Positions 1 to 8,457 of a stretch of 64,000 nucleotides of DNA are shown here, piece by piece (the first letter of the stretch is position 1; each line of letters opens with the position of its first letter). Below the pieces are notes generated by a model. The model made no database searches, was not told the DNA's origin, and was given only the letters and a program-made list of their open reading frames with translations. Origin of the DNA: Streptomyces sporangiiformans (lineage in GTDB: Bacteria > Actinomycetota > Actinomycetes > Streptomycetales > Streptomycetaceae); the NCBI RefSeq assembly GCF_005768555.2, contig NZ_VCHX02000129.1, forward strand, positions 82,204 to 146,203. The letters are read 5' to 3'. A program made the translations under genes and the position numbers.

Positions 1-2
1 GC

Positions 3-1391
3 CCCGCCAAGCCCGCCGAGCGTCCCTCGACCGTCAACCCCTTCTACGGGGAGGCCGATCCGGTCAGCGGAATGACCGAGGCACCGCCTCAGCATCGGCT
101 GCCAGAGGCACCGCTGCCGCCGGCCACGGCGTACCAACTCGTCCATGACGAGCTGATGCTGGACGGGAACTCCCGTCTCAACCTCGCCACCTTCGTCACC
201 ACCTGGATGGAACCGCAGGCCGGCGTGCTGATGGCGGAGTGCCGGGACAAGAACATGATCGACAAGGACGAGTATCCGCGGACGGCCGAGCTGGAGCGGC
301 GCTGCGTGGCGATGCTCGCCGACCTGTGGAACGCGCCGGATCCGGCCGCCGCCGTGGGCTGTTCGACGACGGGTTCGAGCGAGGCGTGCATGCTCGCGGG
401 CATGGCGCTCAAGCGCCGCTGGGCCCAGCGGAACGCCGACCGGTATCCCGGGGCCCGTCCGAACCTCGTCATGGGCGTCAACGTCCAGGTCTGCTGGGAG
501 AAGTTCTGCTCCTTCTGGGAGGTCGAGATGCGCCAAGTGCCCATGGAGGGCGACCGGTTCCACCTCGACCCGCAGGCCGCCGCCGAGCTGTGCGACGAGA
601 ACACCATCGGGGTCGTCGGCATCCTGGGGTCCACCTTCGACGGGTCGTACGAGCCGATCGACGAACTGTGCGCGGCCCTGGACGAGTTGCAGGAGCGAAC
701 CGGACTTGACATCCCCGTCCACGTCGACGGCGCGTCCGGCGCGATGGTCGCGCCCTTCCTCGACGAGCACCTGCGATGGGACTTCCGGCTGCCGCGCGTG
801 GCCTCCATCAACACCTCGGGGCACAAGTACGGGCTCGTGTACCCGGGTGTCGGGTGGGCGCTGTGGCGGTCGGCCGCCGAGCTGCCCGAGGAACTGGTCT
901 TCCGGGTGAACTACCTGGGCGGCGACATGCCCACGTTCGCGCTCAACTTCTCGCGGCCGGGCGCCCAGGTCGTCGCGCAGTACTACACCTTCCTCCGGCT
1001 GGGCCGTGCGGGCTTCAAGGCGGTCCAGCGGACGACACGGGCCGTGGCCATGCAGCTCGCCGAGCGCGTGGCGGCGCTCGGGGACTTCCAGCTCCTCACG
1101 CGGGGCGACGAGCTGCCGGTCTTCGCGTTCACGACGGCAACCGATGTGACCGCGTACGACGTCTTCGACGTGTCCCGGAGGATGCGCGAGAACGGCTGGC
1201 TCGTGCCGGCCTACACCTTCCCGCCGCACCGCGAGGACCTCTCCGTGCTGCGCGTGGTGTGCCGCAACGGCTTCTCGTCGGACCTCGCCGAGCTGTTCGT
1301 CGAGGACCTGGAGCGGCTGCTGCCAGAACTGCGCCGCCAGTCGGGGCCATCGACGCACGACAAGGGGGCGGCGACCTGCTTCCATCACTGA
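3..1391 (+). CDS. Glutamate decarboxylase, 5' end outside window
   Basis: PLP-dependent decarboxylase converting L-glutamate to GABA, with consumption of a proton. The PLP lysine is in the motif INTSGHKYGLVYPG, and the substrate/PLP-pocket motif HVDGASGAM lies upstream, as in group II decarboxylases of the GadB type. The first ATG (72) is not the true start: the frame is open to base 3 and reads VNPFYGEADPVSGMTEAPP, the usual N-terminal stretch of actinobacterial GAD, so a short N-terminal piece lies left of the window. About 462 codons are visible, against roughly 465-475 for the family. The C-terminus (KGAATCFHH) is complete. It converges on the ABC exporter permease. Confidence 0.93.
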   Translation, partial: PAKPAERPSTVNPFYGEADPVSGMTEAPPQHRLPEAPLPPATAYQLVHDELMLDGNSRLNLATFVTTWMEPQAGVLMAECRDKNMIDKDEYPRTAELERRCVAMLADLWNAPDPAAAVGCSTTGSSEACMLAGMALKRRWAQRNADRYPGARPNLVMGVNVQVCWEKFCSFWEVEMRQVPMEGDRFHLDPQAAAELCDENTIGVVGILGSTFDGSYEPIDELCAALDELQERTGLDIPVHVDGASGAMVAPFLDEHLRWDFRLPRVASINTSGHKYGLVYPGVGWALWRSAAELPEELVFRVNYLGGDMPTFALNFSRPGAQVVAQYYTFLRLGRAGFKAVQRTTRAVAMQLAERVAALGDFQLLTRGDELPVFAFTTATDVTAYDVFDVSRRMRENGWLVPAYTFPPHREDLSVLRVVCRNGFSSDLAELFVEDLERLLPELRRQSGPSTHDKGAATCFHH

Positions 1392-1420
1392 GCCGGCCGC
1401 GCCCCACTTGCCCCTCGCGG

Positions 1421-2212
1421 CTACTTGCTCAGCGCCGCGAACCTCCGTACCGCCAGCGGGAAGAACACCCCGACCAGGGCGAGCGGCCACGCCACCGCCA
1501 GCAGCTCGGCGTGCTCGGCCGCCCAGGACGTGCTCGCCGCGCCACCCTTGTTGCCGAACAGCTCACGTATCGCGGTGGCCGTCGCCGACATGGGGTTCCA
1601 CTCGACGGTCGCCCCCAGCCAGCCCGGCATGGACTCGGGTACGGCGAAGGCGTTGGACAGGAAGCTCACCGGCCAGACCAGGATCTGCACGATGGCCACC
1701 AGCTCCGGCCTGCCCGCGACCATGGCGAGGTGGATGCCCATCCACAGCATGGCGAACCGCAGCAGGAGCAGCAGGCCGAGCGCGCCCAGGAAGGCGGCGA
1801 ACGAACCGTGCCAGGTCCAGCCGACCGCGAGCCCGACGCCGACCAGCACGACCAGGGAGATGGCTGACTGCAGCATGTCCGCGGCCGCACGGCCCACGAG
1901 TACGGCGCCGCTTGCCATCGGCATCGACCGGAACCGGTCGATCACTCCCTTGTTCAGGTCCTGGGTGACCGCCACCATGGTGGCGTCCAGGCCGAAGGCC
2001 ATGGTCAGCGCGAACATGCCGGGTACCAGGTACTCGCGGTAGTCACCCTCGATGCCGCTGCCGCCGCCTATCAGATAGCCGAACATCAGCAGCATCATCA
2101 CGGGGAACACCAGCCCCACGACAACCTGCACGGGTTGCCGTACCCAGTGGGCCAGTTCACGCCGGGTCAAGGTCCAGGAATCGGCGACGGCCCAGCTGAG
2201 CGACGTACTCAC
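1421..2212 (-). CDS. ABC exporter permease, DrrB/ABC-2 type
   Basis: Membrane subunit (263 aa) of an ABC-2 type drug or lipid exporter. About six hydrophobic segments are visible, with the ABC-2 pattern VFPVMMLLMFGYLIGG near the N-terminus and a loop of the type seen in daunorubicin-resistance permeases. The GTG start at 2212 overlaps the TGA of the upstream ATPase gene (GTGA), so the two are translationally coupled. An open frame extends further upstream inside the ATPase gene, but that part is antisense-like Arg/Gly-rich shadow and is excluded. Substrate unknown; PadR neighbours often control multidrug pumps. Confidence 0.88.
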   Translation of the reverse strand: MSTSLSWAVADSWTLTRRELAHWVRQPVQVVVGLVFPVMMLLMFGYLIGGGSGIEGDYREYLVPGMFALTMAFGLDATMVAVTQDLNKGVIDRFRSMPMASGAVLVGRAAADMLQSAISLVVLVGVGLAVGWTWHGSFAAFLGALGLLLLLRFAMLWMGIHLAMVAGRPELVAIVQILVWPVSFLSNAFAVPESMPGWLGATVEWNPMSATATAIRELFGNKGGAASTSWAAEHAELLAVAWPLALVGVFFPLAVRRFAALSK

Positions 2213-3153
2213 GCGGCCTCCTCGGGCTTGCCGGTCAGATGCAGGAAGACCTCGTCCAGCGTCGGCCGCCGCAGCGCGATGTCCTCCGCCTCGATGCCGG
2301 CCTCCTCCAGGGCGCGCACGGCGTCGGCGAGCGCCGCCATGCGGTCCGTGACCGGCGCGCTGAGGAGTCGGCGGTCGGCGTCCACGGAGATGTCGGCCTT
2401 CTCGAGGGGCAACAGGGCGACGGCCGCACCGAGTTGACCTCCGTCCCGCAGCACCACGTCGATCCGGTCGCCGCCCGTCTTCGCCTTGAGCTCGTCCGCC
2501 GTACCGTCCGCGATCACCTGGCCCCGGTCGACGACCGAGATGCGGTCGGCGAGCTGGTCGGCCTCCTCCAGGTACTGCGTGGTGAGCAGGACGGTCGTGC
2601 CACCGCCGACCAGCGAGCGCACCGCGCCCCACACCTCGGTACGGCCGCGCGGGTCGAGCCCGGTCGTCGGCTCGTCCAGGAAGAGCACCTCCGGGTCGGT
2701 GATGAGGGAGGCGGCGAGGTCCAGCCGGCGCCGCATGCCGCCGCTGTACTGCTTCACCGCCTTGCGGCCCGTGTCCGCGAGACCGAAGCGCTCCAGGAGC
2801 TCGTCGGCCCGCACGCGCGCGTGCCGGGTGCCCAGGTGGTAGAGCCGCCCGAACATCTCCAGGTTCTGCCGTCCACCGAGTTCCTCGTCGAGCGCGGCGT
2901 GCTGGCCGAGCAGGCCGATGCGCCGCCGCACCCGGCCCGCCTCACGCGCCACGTCGTGCCCGGCGACTTCCGCGCGCCCCTCGTCCGGCCGCAGCAGCGT
3001 GGTCAGCACGCGCACCGCGGTGGTCTTACCCGCTCCGTTCGGGCCGAGCAGACCGTGGACGGTGCCGCCCCGCACCGCCAGCTCCAGCCCGTCCAGGGCC
3101 GCCTTGTCCCCGTACCGCTTCCGTACGCCCTCGACGACGATCGCGTCGGTCAT
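2209..3153 (-). CDS. ABC exporter ATP-binding protein, DrrA type
   Basis: ATPase subunit (314 aa) that would energise the adjacent permease. Walker A GPNGAGKTT near residue 40, signature YSGGMRRRLDLA, Walker B VLFLDEPTTGLDP and the H-loop region TTQYLEEADQL are all present, followed by the C-terminal extension typical of DrrA (ending HLTGKPEEAA). The ATG at 3153 is chosen over an in-frame upstream ATG because GGAGAGGAG sits 5-6 bases ahead of it. Two PadR-type palindromes lie 40-110 bases upstream, so the transporter pair is probably repressed by the product of the neighbouring padR-like gene. Confidence 0.92.
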   Translation of the reverse strand: MTDAIVVEGVRKRYGDKAALDGLELAVRGGTVHGLLGPNGAGKTTAVRVLTTLLRPDEGRAEVAGHDVAREAGRVRRRIGLLGQHAALDEELGGRQNLEMFGRLYHLGTRHARVRADELLERFGLADTGRKAVKQYSGGMRRRLDLAASLITDPEVLFLDEPTTGLDPRGRTEVWGAVRSLVGGGTTVLLTTQYLEEADQLADRISVVDRGQVIADGTADELKAKTGGDRIDVVLRDGGQLGAAVALLPLEKADISVDADRRLLSAPVTDRMAALADAVRALEEAGIEAEDIALRRPTLDEVFLHLTGKPEEAA

Positions 3154-3193
3154 CCGACTCCTCTCCATCCAGCTCACTCCAGATCAGCTCGCT

Positions 3194-3209
3194 TAGTCAA
3201 ACTTGACTA
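3194..3209. promoter_or_regulatory. Palindromic operator 1 of the exporter operon
   Basis: Perfect inverted repeat TAGTCAA-AC-TTGACTA, 40 bases upstream of the ATPase start. The same core recurs 52 bases upstream. PadR regulators commonly bind AT-containing dyads in front of the pumps they control, so this is the likely PadR site (inference). Confidence 0.75.
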
Positions 3210-3244
3210 CCGAGATGCGGTGGAGCGTATGCCCGTCGAGGGGA

Positions 3245-3262
3245 TTAGTCAAACTTGATTAA
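3245..3262. promoter_or_regulatory. Palindromic operator 2 of the exporter operon
   Basis: Inverted repeat TTAGTCAA-AC-TTGATTAA with one mismatch in eight base pairs. The centre is 52 bases (about five helical turns) from the first copy, placing both dyads on the same DNA face between the padR-like gene and the ATPase gene. Confidence 0.75.
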
Positions 3263-3340
3263 CGAGGGATCCGGTCGCACCGCTCATCGATACAGCCCAA
3301 CCGACACAGCCCAACCGACGCCGCCCGTCCGGCTCCGCCT

Positions 3341-3982
3341 TCAGCGCGCGTCTCCCGGGTGCGGCTCCCTCGTCGCGTACGGGTTCTCCTCGTCCTCCCT
3401 GAGCACACCCACGAACGGCTCTCCCTCGCCCGCGAACGTGTACGCCCCGCCCCTGATCCGCTCGATCAGACCGCGGGTCCACTCGGCGCCGGTGTCGGCC
3501 GAGTGGACCCAGTAGTTCATGATCTCGCCGATGTGGCCGAGCTGCCCGGGGCCGTCCTCGGGCGTGTAGTACTCGGTGACGGACTTGCGCCACTGCTCGA
3601 TGGTGCGCACCCGCTCCTCGAGAAGTCCGAGGACGTCCTCGCGAGGCAGGTCGACCATGAAGCCGAGCGAGGCCGTGAGCATGTCCGGCCGCTGGTCGTA
3701 CGAGGCCAGCGACCCCCGCAGGAGTGCGAGGAACTCCTCGGTGCCCTTCTCCGTGACCTCGTACTCGGTGCGCGGTGGCCCACCGGCCGTGGAGGGCGCG
3801 ATCTCGTGCGCGTGCAGCAGGCCCTGCTTGGCCATCTGCTTGAGTGCGTGGTAGATCGAGCCAGGCTTGGCGTTGGACCACTCGTGCGCGCCCCAGTACT
3901 CCAGGTCGTTGCGCACCTGATAACCGTGGGCCCGGCCGTGCTGGCGGACGGCACCCAGGACGAGGAGGCGGATCGCTGACAT
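3341..3982 (-). CDS. PadR family transcriptional regulator
   Basis: Winged-helix repressor of 213 aa. The N-terminal PadR domain (about residues 3-85) shows LVLGAVRQHGRAHGYQVR, the wing motif PGSIYHALKQMAKQGLL and the RTEYEVTEKG strand. The C-terminal helical half (95-200) is of the PadR-s2 (Vir) type used for dimerisation. It is transcribed in the same direction as, and just upstream of, the DrrAB-type exporter, with two palindromes in the gap. This is the classic arrangement of a ligand-responsive repressor and its efflux pump. Confidence 0.93.
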   Translation of the reverse strand: MSAIRLLVLGAVRQHGRAHGYQVRNDLEYWGAHEWSNAKPGSIYHALKQMAKQGLLHAHEIAPSTAGGPPRTEYEVTEKGTEEFLALLRGSLASYDQRPDMLTASLGFMVDLPREDVLGLLEERVRTIEQWRKSVTEYYTPEDGPGQLGHIGEIMNYWVHSADTGAEWTRGLIERIRGGAYTFAGEGEPFVGVLREDEENPYATREPHPGDAR

Positions 3983-4061
3983 GCGCTCAGCGTAGAACTC
4001 GCCGCCCGGGAACCGGGCGCCACCTCGGCTTCGAGCGCCACCTCGGGCCCGGGGCGTCGGC

Positions 4062-4610
4062 TCAGCCCCAGGCGCTGCCCTGCTCCTGTGCGATCAGTTC
4101 GAAGGCCGTCTTCTTGTCCAGCGACTCCCGGATGATGTCGGCGTGGCCGGCGTGCCGGGCCATCTCGGCGATCAGGCGGAGCATCAGCCAGCGCATCGAC
4201 ACCGCCTCGTCGTCGGGGAACCACGGCTGGTCGGGCAGCGGGAAGGTGTCGTTCATGCTGGGCACGGCCCGGATGAAGTCCTCGGTCCGCCGGGCGACCT
4301 TGTCCCAGTAGGCGAGCATCGACTCGACGGTTTCGTCGCCGACCAGTTCGAAGCTCTCCCCCCAGTTCTCCTCGGAGCGCTGCACGTCGGGCGCCACCTG
4401 CTGAGCCCGTGACAGCCAGCCCTGCTCGGTCTCCGCGACATGCTTGAGGAGCCCGGAGAGCGAGAGTTCGCTGGCGCTCGGCCTGGTCGCGGCCTGCTCA
4501 TCGGTCAGACCGAGCAGCGTCCGCCGGATGCCGCCGCGCTGCTCGTCCAGAAAGGCGAGCAGCGCCCCGCGCTCGTCGCCGTGAGCCTCCGCGTGTACGT
4601 GCATGACCAT
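4062..4610 (-). CDS. DinB-fold (DUF664) metal-binding protein
   Basis: A 182-aa four-helix-bundle protein of the DinB/DUF664 group, which in actinobacteria includes mycothiol-dependent transferases. Likely metal ligands are the His of SGLLKHVAETE (helix 2) and the pair in AEMARHAGHADIIRESL (helix 4); the final LDKKTAFELIAQ is typical of the subgroup. A second in-frame ATG two codons in (4604) is an equally possible start. It stands alone between PadR and the aldehyde dehydrogenase, and the substrate is not deducible. Confidence 0.88.
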   Translation of the reverse strand: MVMHVHAEAHGDERGALLAFLDEQRGGIRRTLLGLTDEQAATRPSASELSLSGLLKHVAETEQGWLSRAQQVAPDVQRSEENWGESFELVGDETVESMLAYWDKVARRTEDFIRAVPSMNDTFPLPDQPWFPDDEAVSMRWLMLRLIAEMARHAGHADIIRESLDKKTAFELIAQEQGSAWG

Positions 4611-4712
4611 GGGGTGCCGCCTCTCATCGGGTCCTTCTGCCTGACACCGATGACGCTACGGACCCTTGCGGTCAGCTTCTGTCCGCAAGGGTCCGTCGGG
4701 CGTAGACAAAAC

Positions 4713-6173
4713 TCAGAACGGGAAGAAGCTCCGCTCGTGCTGCACCGAGATCCACTTCTGCGTGGTGAACGCCTCGACCGTCGCCTCGCCGTTCAGGCGG
4801 CCGATGCCCGAGGCCTTCTCGCCGCCGAAGGCGACCAGCGGCTCGTCGTGCACGGTGCCGTCGTTCACGTGGAACATGCCCGAGTCGATCTGCTTCGCGA
4901 AGGAGACACCGCGCTCGACGTCACCGGTGTGCACGGCGCCGCTCAGCCCGTACGGGGTGTCGTTGACGAGGCGTACGGCCTCCTCCTCGCCGTCGAACGG
5001 GATGAGGAGCGCGACCGGGCCGAAGATCTCCTGCCGGAGGATCGACGCGTCGGCGGGCAGACTCGTCAGAACGGTCGGCTCGACGAGGTTGTCGGAGGTG
5101 GAGCCGTGCACCAGCGCGGTGGCGCCCTCGGCGATCGCCTGGTCCACAGCGCCCGTAAGGGCGTCCGCCTGCGAGGAGTTGATGACCGGGCCGATGACCG
5201 TCTGCGGGTCGCGCGGGTCGCCCACCTTCAGGGTCTTCACCTTGGCGACGAACTTCTCGGTGAACTCCGCCTCGATCGAGGCGTCCACCAGCACACGGTT
5301 GGCGGCCATGCAGACCTGGCCCTGGTGCACGAACCGGCTGAAGACGGCGGCGTCCACGGCGTAGTCGATGTCCGCGTCGTCGAGGACCACCAGGGCGCTG
5401 TTGCCGCCGAGTTCGAGGATGGCGCGCTTGAACTGCGAGGCGCAGACCGTGGCGACGTGGCGGCCCACCTGGTCCGAACCGGTGAAGGAGATGACCTTGG
5501 GGACGGGGTGCTCGATGAAGGCGTCGCCGATCTCCGCGATGTCGGTGATCACGACGTTCAGCAGGCCGCCCGGCAGCCCCGCGTCCTCAAGGATCTTGGC
5601 GACCAGCGTGCCGCCGCAGATCGGGGTGTTCTGGTGCGGCTTGAGGACCACGGCGTTGCCCAGCGCCAGGGCCGGCGCGACGGACTTCAGCGACAGCAGG
5701 AAGGGGAAGTTGAAGGGGCTGATCACGCCGACGACACCGACGGGGACGCGGTAGAGGCGGTTCTCCTTGCCGTCGACCGGCGAGGGGATGATCCGGCCCT
5801 CGGGACGCAGCGCCACATGGATCGCCTCGCGCAGGAACTCCTTGGCGAGGTGGAGTTCGAAGCCCGCCTTCAGATGCGTGCCGCCGAGTTCGGCGATGAT
5901 GACCTCGGCGATCTCCTGCTCGCGGTCCTCGATGATCCTCAGGGCCTTCTCGAACACCGCGCGGCGTGCGTAGGCGTTGGTCGCGGCCCACTCCTTCTGG
6001 GCACGGGCAGCGCTCCGGTAGGCCTGATCCACCTCATCGACCGTGGCTATGGTGATCGACGCCAGCTTCTCGCCGTCGTACGGGTTGAAGTCGATGATGT
6101 CCCAGGAGCCGGTCCCCGGACGCCACTCTCCGTCGATGTACTGCTGAGCCAGGTCCGTGAAGTAGGACGACAT
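4713..6173 (-). CDS. Aldehyde dehydrogenase family protein
   Basis: NAD(P)-dependent oxidation of an aldehyde to an acid. At 486 aa it is full length for the family. The catalytic Cys is in HQGQVCMAANR, the general base Glu in ILELGGNSALVV, and the cofactor motifs are SPFNFPF and FTGSDQVGRH. The sequence style (N-terminus MSSYFTDLAQQYIDGEWRPG, C-terminus ISVQHERSFFPF) resembles actinobacterial benzaldehyde/vanillin dehydrogenases, but substrate choice cannot be read from sequence. It is a single gene with its own promoter region; the next gene upstream (XRE regulator) shares the strand after a gap of about 136 bases. Confidence 0.93.
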   Translation of the reverse strand: MSSYFTDLAQQYIDGEWRPGTGSWDIIDFNPYDGEKLASITIATVDEVDQAYRSAARAQKEWAATNAYARRAVFEKALRIIEDREQEIAEVIIAELGGTHLKAGFELHLAKEFLREAIHVALRPEGRIIPSPVDGKENRLYRVPVGVVGVISPFNFPFLLSLKSVAPALALGNAVVLKPHQNTPICGGTLVAKILEDAGLPGGLLNVVITDIAEIGDAFIEHPVPKVISFTGSDQVGRHVATVCASQFKRAILELGGNSALVVLDDADIDYAVDAAVFSRFVHQGQVCMAANRVLVDASIEAEFTEKFVAKVKTLKVGDPRDPQTVIGPVINSSQADALTGAVDQAIAEGATALVHGSTSDNLVEPTVLTSLPADASILRQEIFGPVALLIPFDGEEEAVRLVNDTPYGLSGAVHTGDVERGVSFAKQIDSGMFHVNDGTVHDEPLVAFGGEKASGIGRLNGEATVEAFTTQKWISVQHERSFFPF

Positions 6174-6309
6174 GTGACCCTCAATCCCTTACTGCCGGGG
6201 CAGATCCTGCCAAGGGCAGCCACCCGATCCGTGTCAAGGCTGATCAGGCGTCATCGTACTTCTGTTCAAAGGGAGTTGAAGAACAACCTGGGAGACTCCG
6301 TGAAGACTT

Positions 6310-7182
6310 TCAGGAGAGCTGGAGCAGCCCCCGCAGCAGATCCCGGCTCTCGTCCGGCCCCGGGCTGTCGCCCTGGAGCTGCTTCATCGCCTTCTCGTAC
6401 TGGGTGACGTCCTCGCGCTTGTCCAGATAGAGCGCACTGGTGAGCTGCTCCAGGTAGACCACGTCGGACAGATCCGACTCGGGGAAGCTGAGCACCGTGA
6501 AGGCACCGCTCTCGCCGGAGTGCCCGCCGAAGCTGAACGGCATGATCTGGAGTCGCACGTTCGGCCGCTCGGACACCTCGATCAGATGCTGGAGCTGTCC
6601 CCGCATCACTTCCCGGTCACCGTAGGGCCGGCGGAGCGCCGCCTCGTCGAGTACGCAATGGAAGTTGGGCGCGTTCTCGGAAACCAGGTACTTCTGGCGC
6701 TCCAGGCGCAGTGCCACGCGCCGATCGATGTCGGCCGCGCTCACACTCTTGCCCGCGCCCTTCATGCCGCGCTCGACCACCGCGTGGGCGTACGCCTCCG
6801 TCTGCAACAGGCCGTGCACGAACTGCACTTCGTACGACCGGATCACGGACGCGGCGCCCTCCAGGCCGACATAGGTGGGGAACCAGCTGGGCAGGACGTC
6901 CGAGTAACTGTGCCACCAGCCGGCGACGTTGGCCTCCCTGGCGAGGGAGAGGAGCGAGTTGCGCTCCGCCTCGTCGGTGATGCCGTAAAGCGTCAACAGA
7001 TCCTCGACGTCCCGCGTTTTGAAGCTCACCCTCCCCAACTCCATACGGCTGATCTTGGATTCGGAGGCGCGGATCGAGTACCCGGCCGCTTCCCGGGTGA
7101 TCCCGCGTGATTCACGCAGTCTCCTGAGTTGCGAGCCGAGCAGCATGCGTCGAACCACCGATCCCGACTCTTGCGCGCTCAC
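6310..7182 (-). CDS. XRE-family regulator with DUF5753 domain
   Basis: Streptomyces-type regulator of 290 aa. The N-terminal XRE helix-turn-helix (about 15-70: LGSQLRRLRESRGITREAAG, SKISRMELGR) is followed by a DUF5753 domain (about 95-280; VQFVHGLLQTEAYAHAVV, LQIMPFSFGGHSG). The GTG at 7182 is taken as the start because GGGGAGGCGGA lies about five bases upstream; an open frame continues six codons further. Such regulators are usually encoded beside a DUF397 protein and an anti-sigma-like ATPase, and both partners lie just to the right. Confidence 0.92.
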   Translation of the reverse strand: MSAQESGSVVRRMLLGSQLRRLRESRGITREAAGYSIRASESKISRMELGRVSFKTRDVEDLLTLYGITDEAERNSLLSLAREANVAGWWHSYSDVLPSWFPTYVGLEGAASVIRSYEVQFVHGLLQTEAYAHAVVERGMKGAGKSVSAADIDRRVALRLERQKYLVSENAPNFHCVLDEAALRRPYGDREVMRGQLQHLIEVSERPNVRLQIMPFSFGGHSGESGAFTVLSFPESDLSDVVYLEQLTSALYLDKREDVTQYEKAMKQLQGDSPGPDESRDLLRGLLQLS

Positions 7183-7390
7183 GTTCGTCCGCCTCCCCAA
7201 CGGTCTTCAGGGGCCGCAGTCTGCCACTAAAACACTCCAAGCTGTACTCGTTCGGTTACGGAAACGGCAAGACCGCAAAGTGACGGCATCCAAAGAGGCA
7301 AGGAGAAGACCAGCCAGAGGCAGGAAAACAGCAAGAAGGCGACGGAAAATATGAGCAAGAAGCGGTACGGGAAGGTCCAATTAGGGCACC

Positions 7391-7417
7391 TGCACGTGCA
7401 TCTGCCCTTGCATCTGC
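7391..7417 (+). promoter_or_regulatory. Shared TGCA/GCATCTGC element upstream of the ATPase-fold gene
   Basis: TGCACGTGCATCTGC, three spacer bases, then TGCATCTGC, 74 bases before the chosen start at 7492. The same composite element occurs in the same gene-relative orientation 83 bases upstream of the DUF397 gene (8385-8411 on the minus strand). It looks like a shared regulator or promoter site. Confidence 0.7.
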
Positions 7418-7491
7418 TCTGCGCATTCGGAACCATGGTCCCCGCGCCACCGCTGCATCGCAACGACCGCGAATTCCCGGGAGTGCCTCGC

Positions 7492-7989
7492 ATGGGGACG
7501 AATGGATCGACCATGCTCGAGCCGTTAAGGCAGGGCCTTCCGCCGCTGGACCCCTCGGCCGTGTCCAGCGCCGCGTCGTGCGCCCTGGCCGCCCGCTACG
7601 AAGCGGTGCGCGAAGCACGGCACTTCACACGCGGAACACTGGACCAGTGGGACCTCGACGACCGCTTCGACGATGTCTGCCTGGTCGTCTCCGAACTCGT
7701 CACCAACGCGCTGCGCCATGCGCTGCCCTCGGACACCCCGCGCGGCCCCGAGCAGGAACCGCCCGTGCGGCTGCACCTGATGCACTGGACCGAGAGACTC
7801 GTGTGCGCCGTGCGCGACCCGAGCCACGACAGTCCGGTCGCACGCGAATCGGACGACTTCTCGGCGGAGTCGGGGCGCGGCCTGTTCCTGGTCGACTCCT
7901 TCGCCGACAGCTGGGGGTGGCACCCGCTGGTGGGCACGCTCAGCGGCAAGGTCGTATGGGCCCTGTTCCGGCTCCCACCGGTCGGCTGA
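7492..7989 (+). CDS. ATP-binding protein, anti-sigma/RsbW-like HATPase
   Basis: A 165-aa histidine-kinase-like ATPase domain protein. The N-box is VVSELVTNALRHA and the G-box is GRGLFLVDSFADSWGW. There is no sensor or dimerisation domain, as in RsbW/SpoIIAB-like serine kinases and the many Streptomyces singletons of this type. The frame stays open to an ATG at 7351, but the reading there (HLHVHLPLHL) merely translates the regulatory repeat at 7391-7417. The ATG at 7492 has GGGAG seven bases ahead and is preferred. It probably works with the XRE/DUF397 pair on either side. Confidence 0.88.
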   Translation: MGTNGSTMLEPLRQGLPPLDPSAVSSAASCALAARYEAVREARHFTRGTLDQWDLDDRFDDVCLVVSELVTNALRHALPSDTPRGPEQEPPVRLHLMHWTERLVCAVRDPSHDSPVARESDDFSAESGRGLFLVDSFADSWGWHPLVGTLSGKVVWALFRLPPVG

Positions 7990-7990
7990 C

Positions 7991-8020
7991 GAACCGCGGC
8001 GTTTCTTCACGCCGCGGTTC
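7991..8020. terminator. Bidirectional hairpin terminator
   Basis: Perfect 12-bp stem GAACCGCGGCGT / ACGCCGCGGTTC with a six-base loop, directly after the ATPase-fold stop codon and between it and the convergent DUF397 gene. Confidence 0.75.
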
Positions 8021-8055
8021 TACGCGCGTTACGGCGCGCGAGGGACCGATCGCCC

Positions 8056-8301
8056 TCAGTTGCCCCCCACCAGATGGTCGAACTCGCCGTCCTTGATACC
8101 CAGAAGCATGGCTTCGATCTCGGCGCGCGTGTAGACGAGCGCCGGCCCGTCGGGGAAGCGCGAGTTGCGCACCGCCACCTCACCTCCGGGCAGCCTGGCG
8201 AACTCCACGCAGGAGCCCTGCGAGTTGCTGTGCCTGCTCTTCTGCCAGGCCACCCCGAAGAGCTCCGTGGCAGCCATGCCGTTGTACACGTCGTGGTCCA
8301 C
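8056..8301 (-). CDS. DUF397 domain protein
   Basis: A small (81 aa) DUF397 protein with the family signature AWQKSRHSNSQGSCVEFARL, then VAVRNSRFPDGPALVYTRAE. DUF397 proteins are encoded beside XRE/DUF5753 regulators in Streptomyces and are thought to act with them, in a toxin/antitoxin-like or developmental-control role. The GTG start at 8301 has GGGAG about eight bases upstream; an internal ATG at codon 9 is an alternative. The shared upstream element at 8385-8411 links its control to the ATPase-fold gene. Confidence 0.92.
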   Translation of the reverse strand: MDHDVYNGMAATELFGVAWQKSRHSNSQGSCVEFARLPGGEVAVRNSRFPDGPALVYTRAEIEAMLLGIKDGEFDHLVGGN

Positions 8302-8384
8302 AGGTCGCTCCCTGGTGGCGCAGTGGCGTTTCTGGTGCCAGTGATGCAGCGGTCAACTGACCCGGATCATAGCCCTCTTCACCT

Positions 8385-8411
8385 GCAGATGCATGAGCAG
8401 ATGCACGTGCA
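8385..8411 (-). promoter_or_regulatory. Shared TGCA/GCATCTGC element upstream of DUF397 gene
   Basis: Read on the minus strand: TGCACGTGCATCTGC, TCA, TGCATCTGC. It matches the element at 7391-7417 at every base outside the three-base spacer, with the same direction and nearly the same distance to its gene. Confidence 0.7.
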
Positions 8412-8457
8412 CGCGGGGTGGTTCTGCGGTTACAGCTTTCACGCCTGTCTCACGCGT

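Noticed and set aside
7351..7491. Extended N-terminus of the ATPase-fold protein starting at 7351
   Set aside because: The added residues are the translation of a regulatory repeat that also occurs before the DUF397 gene.
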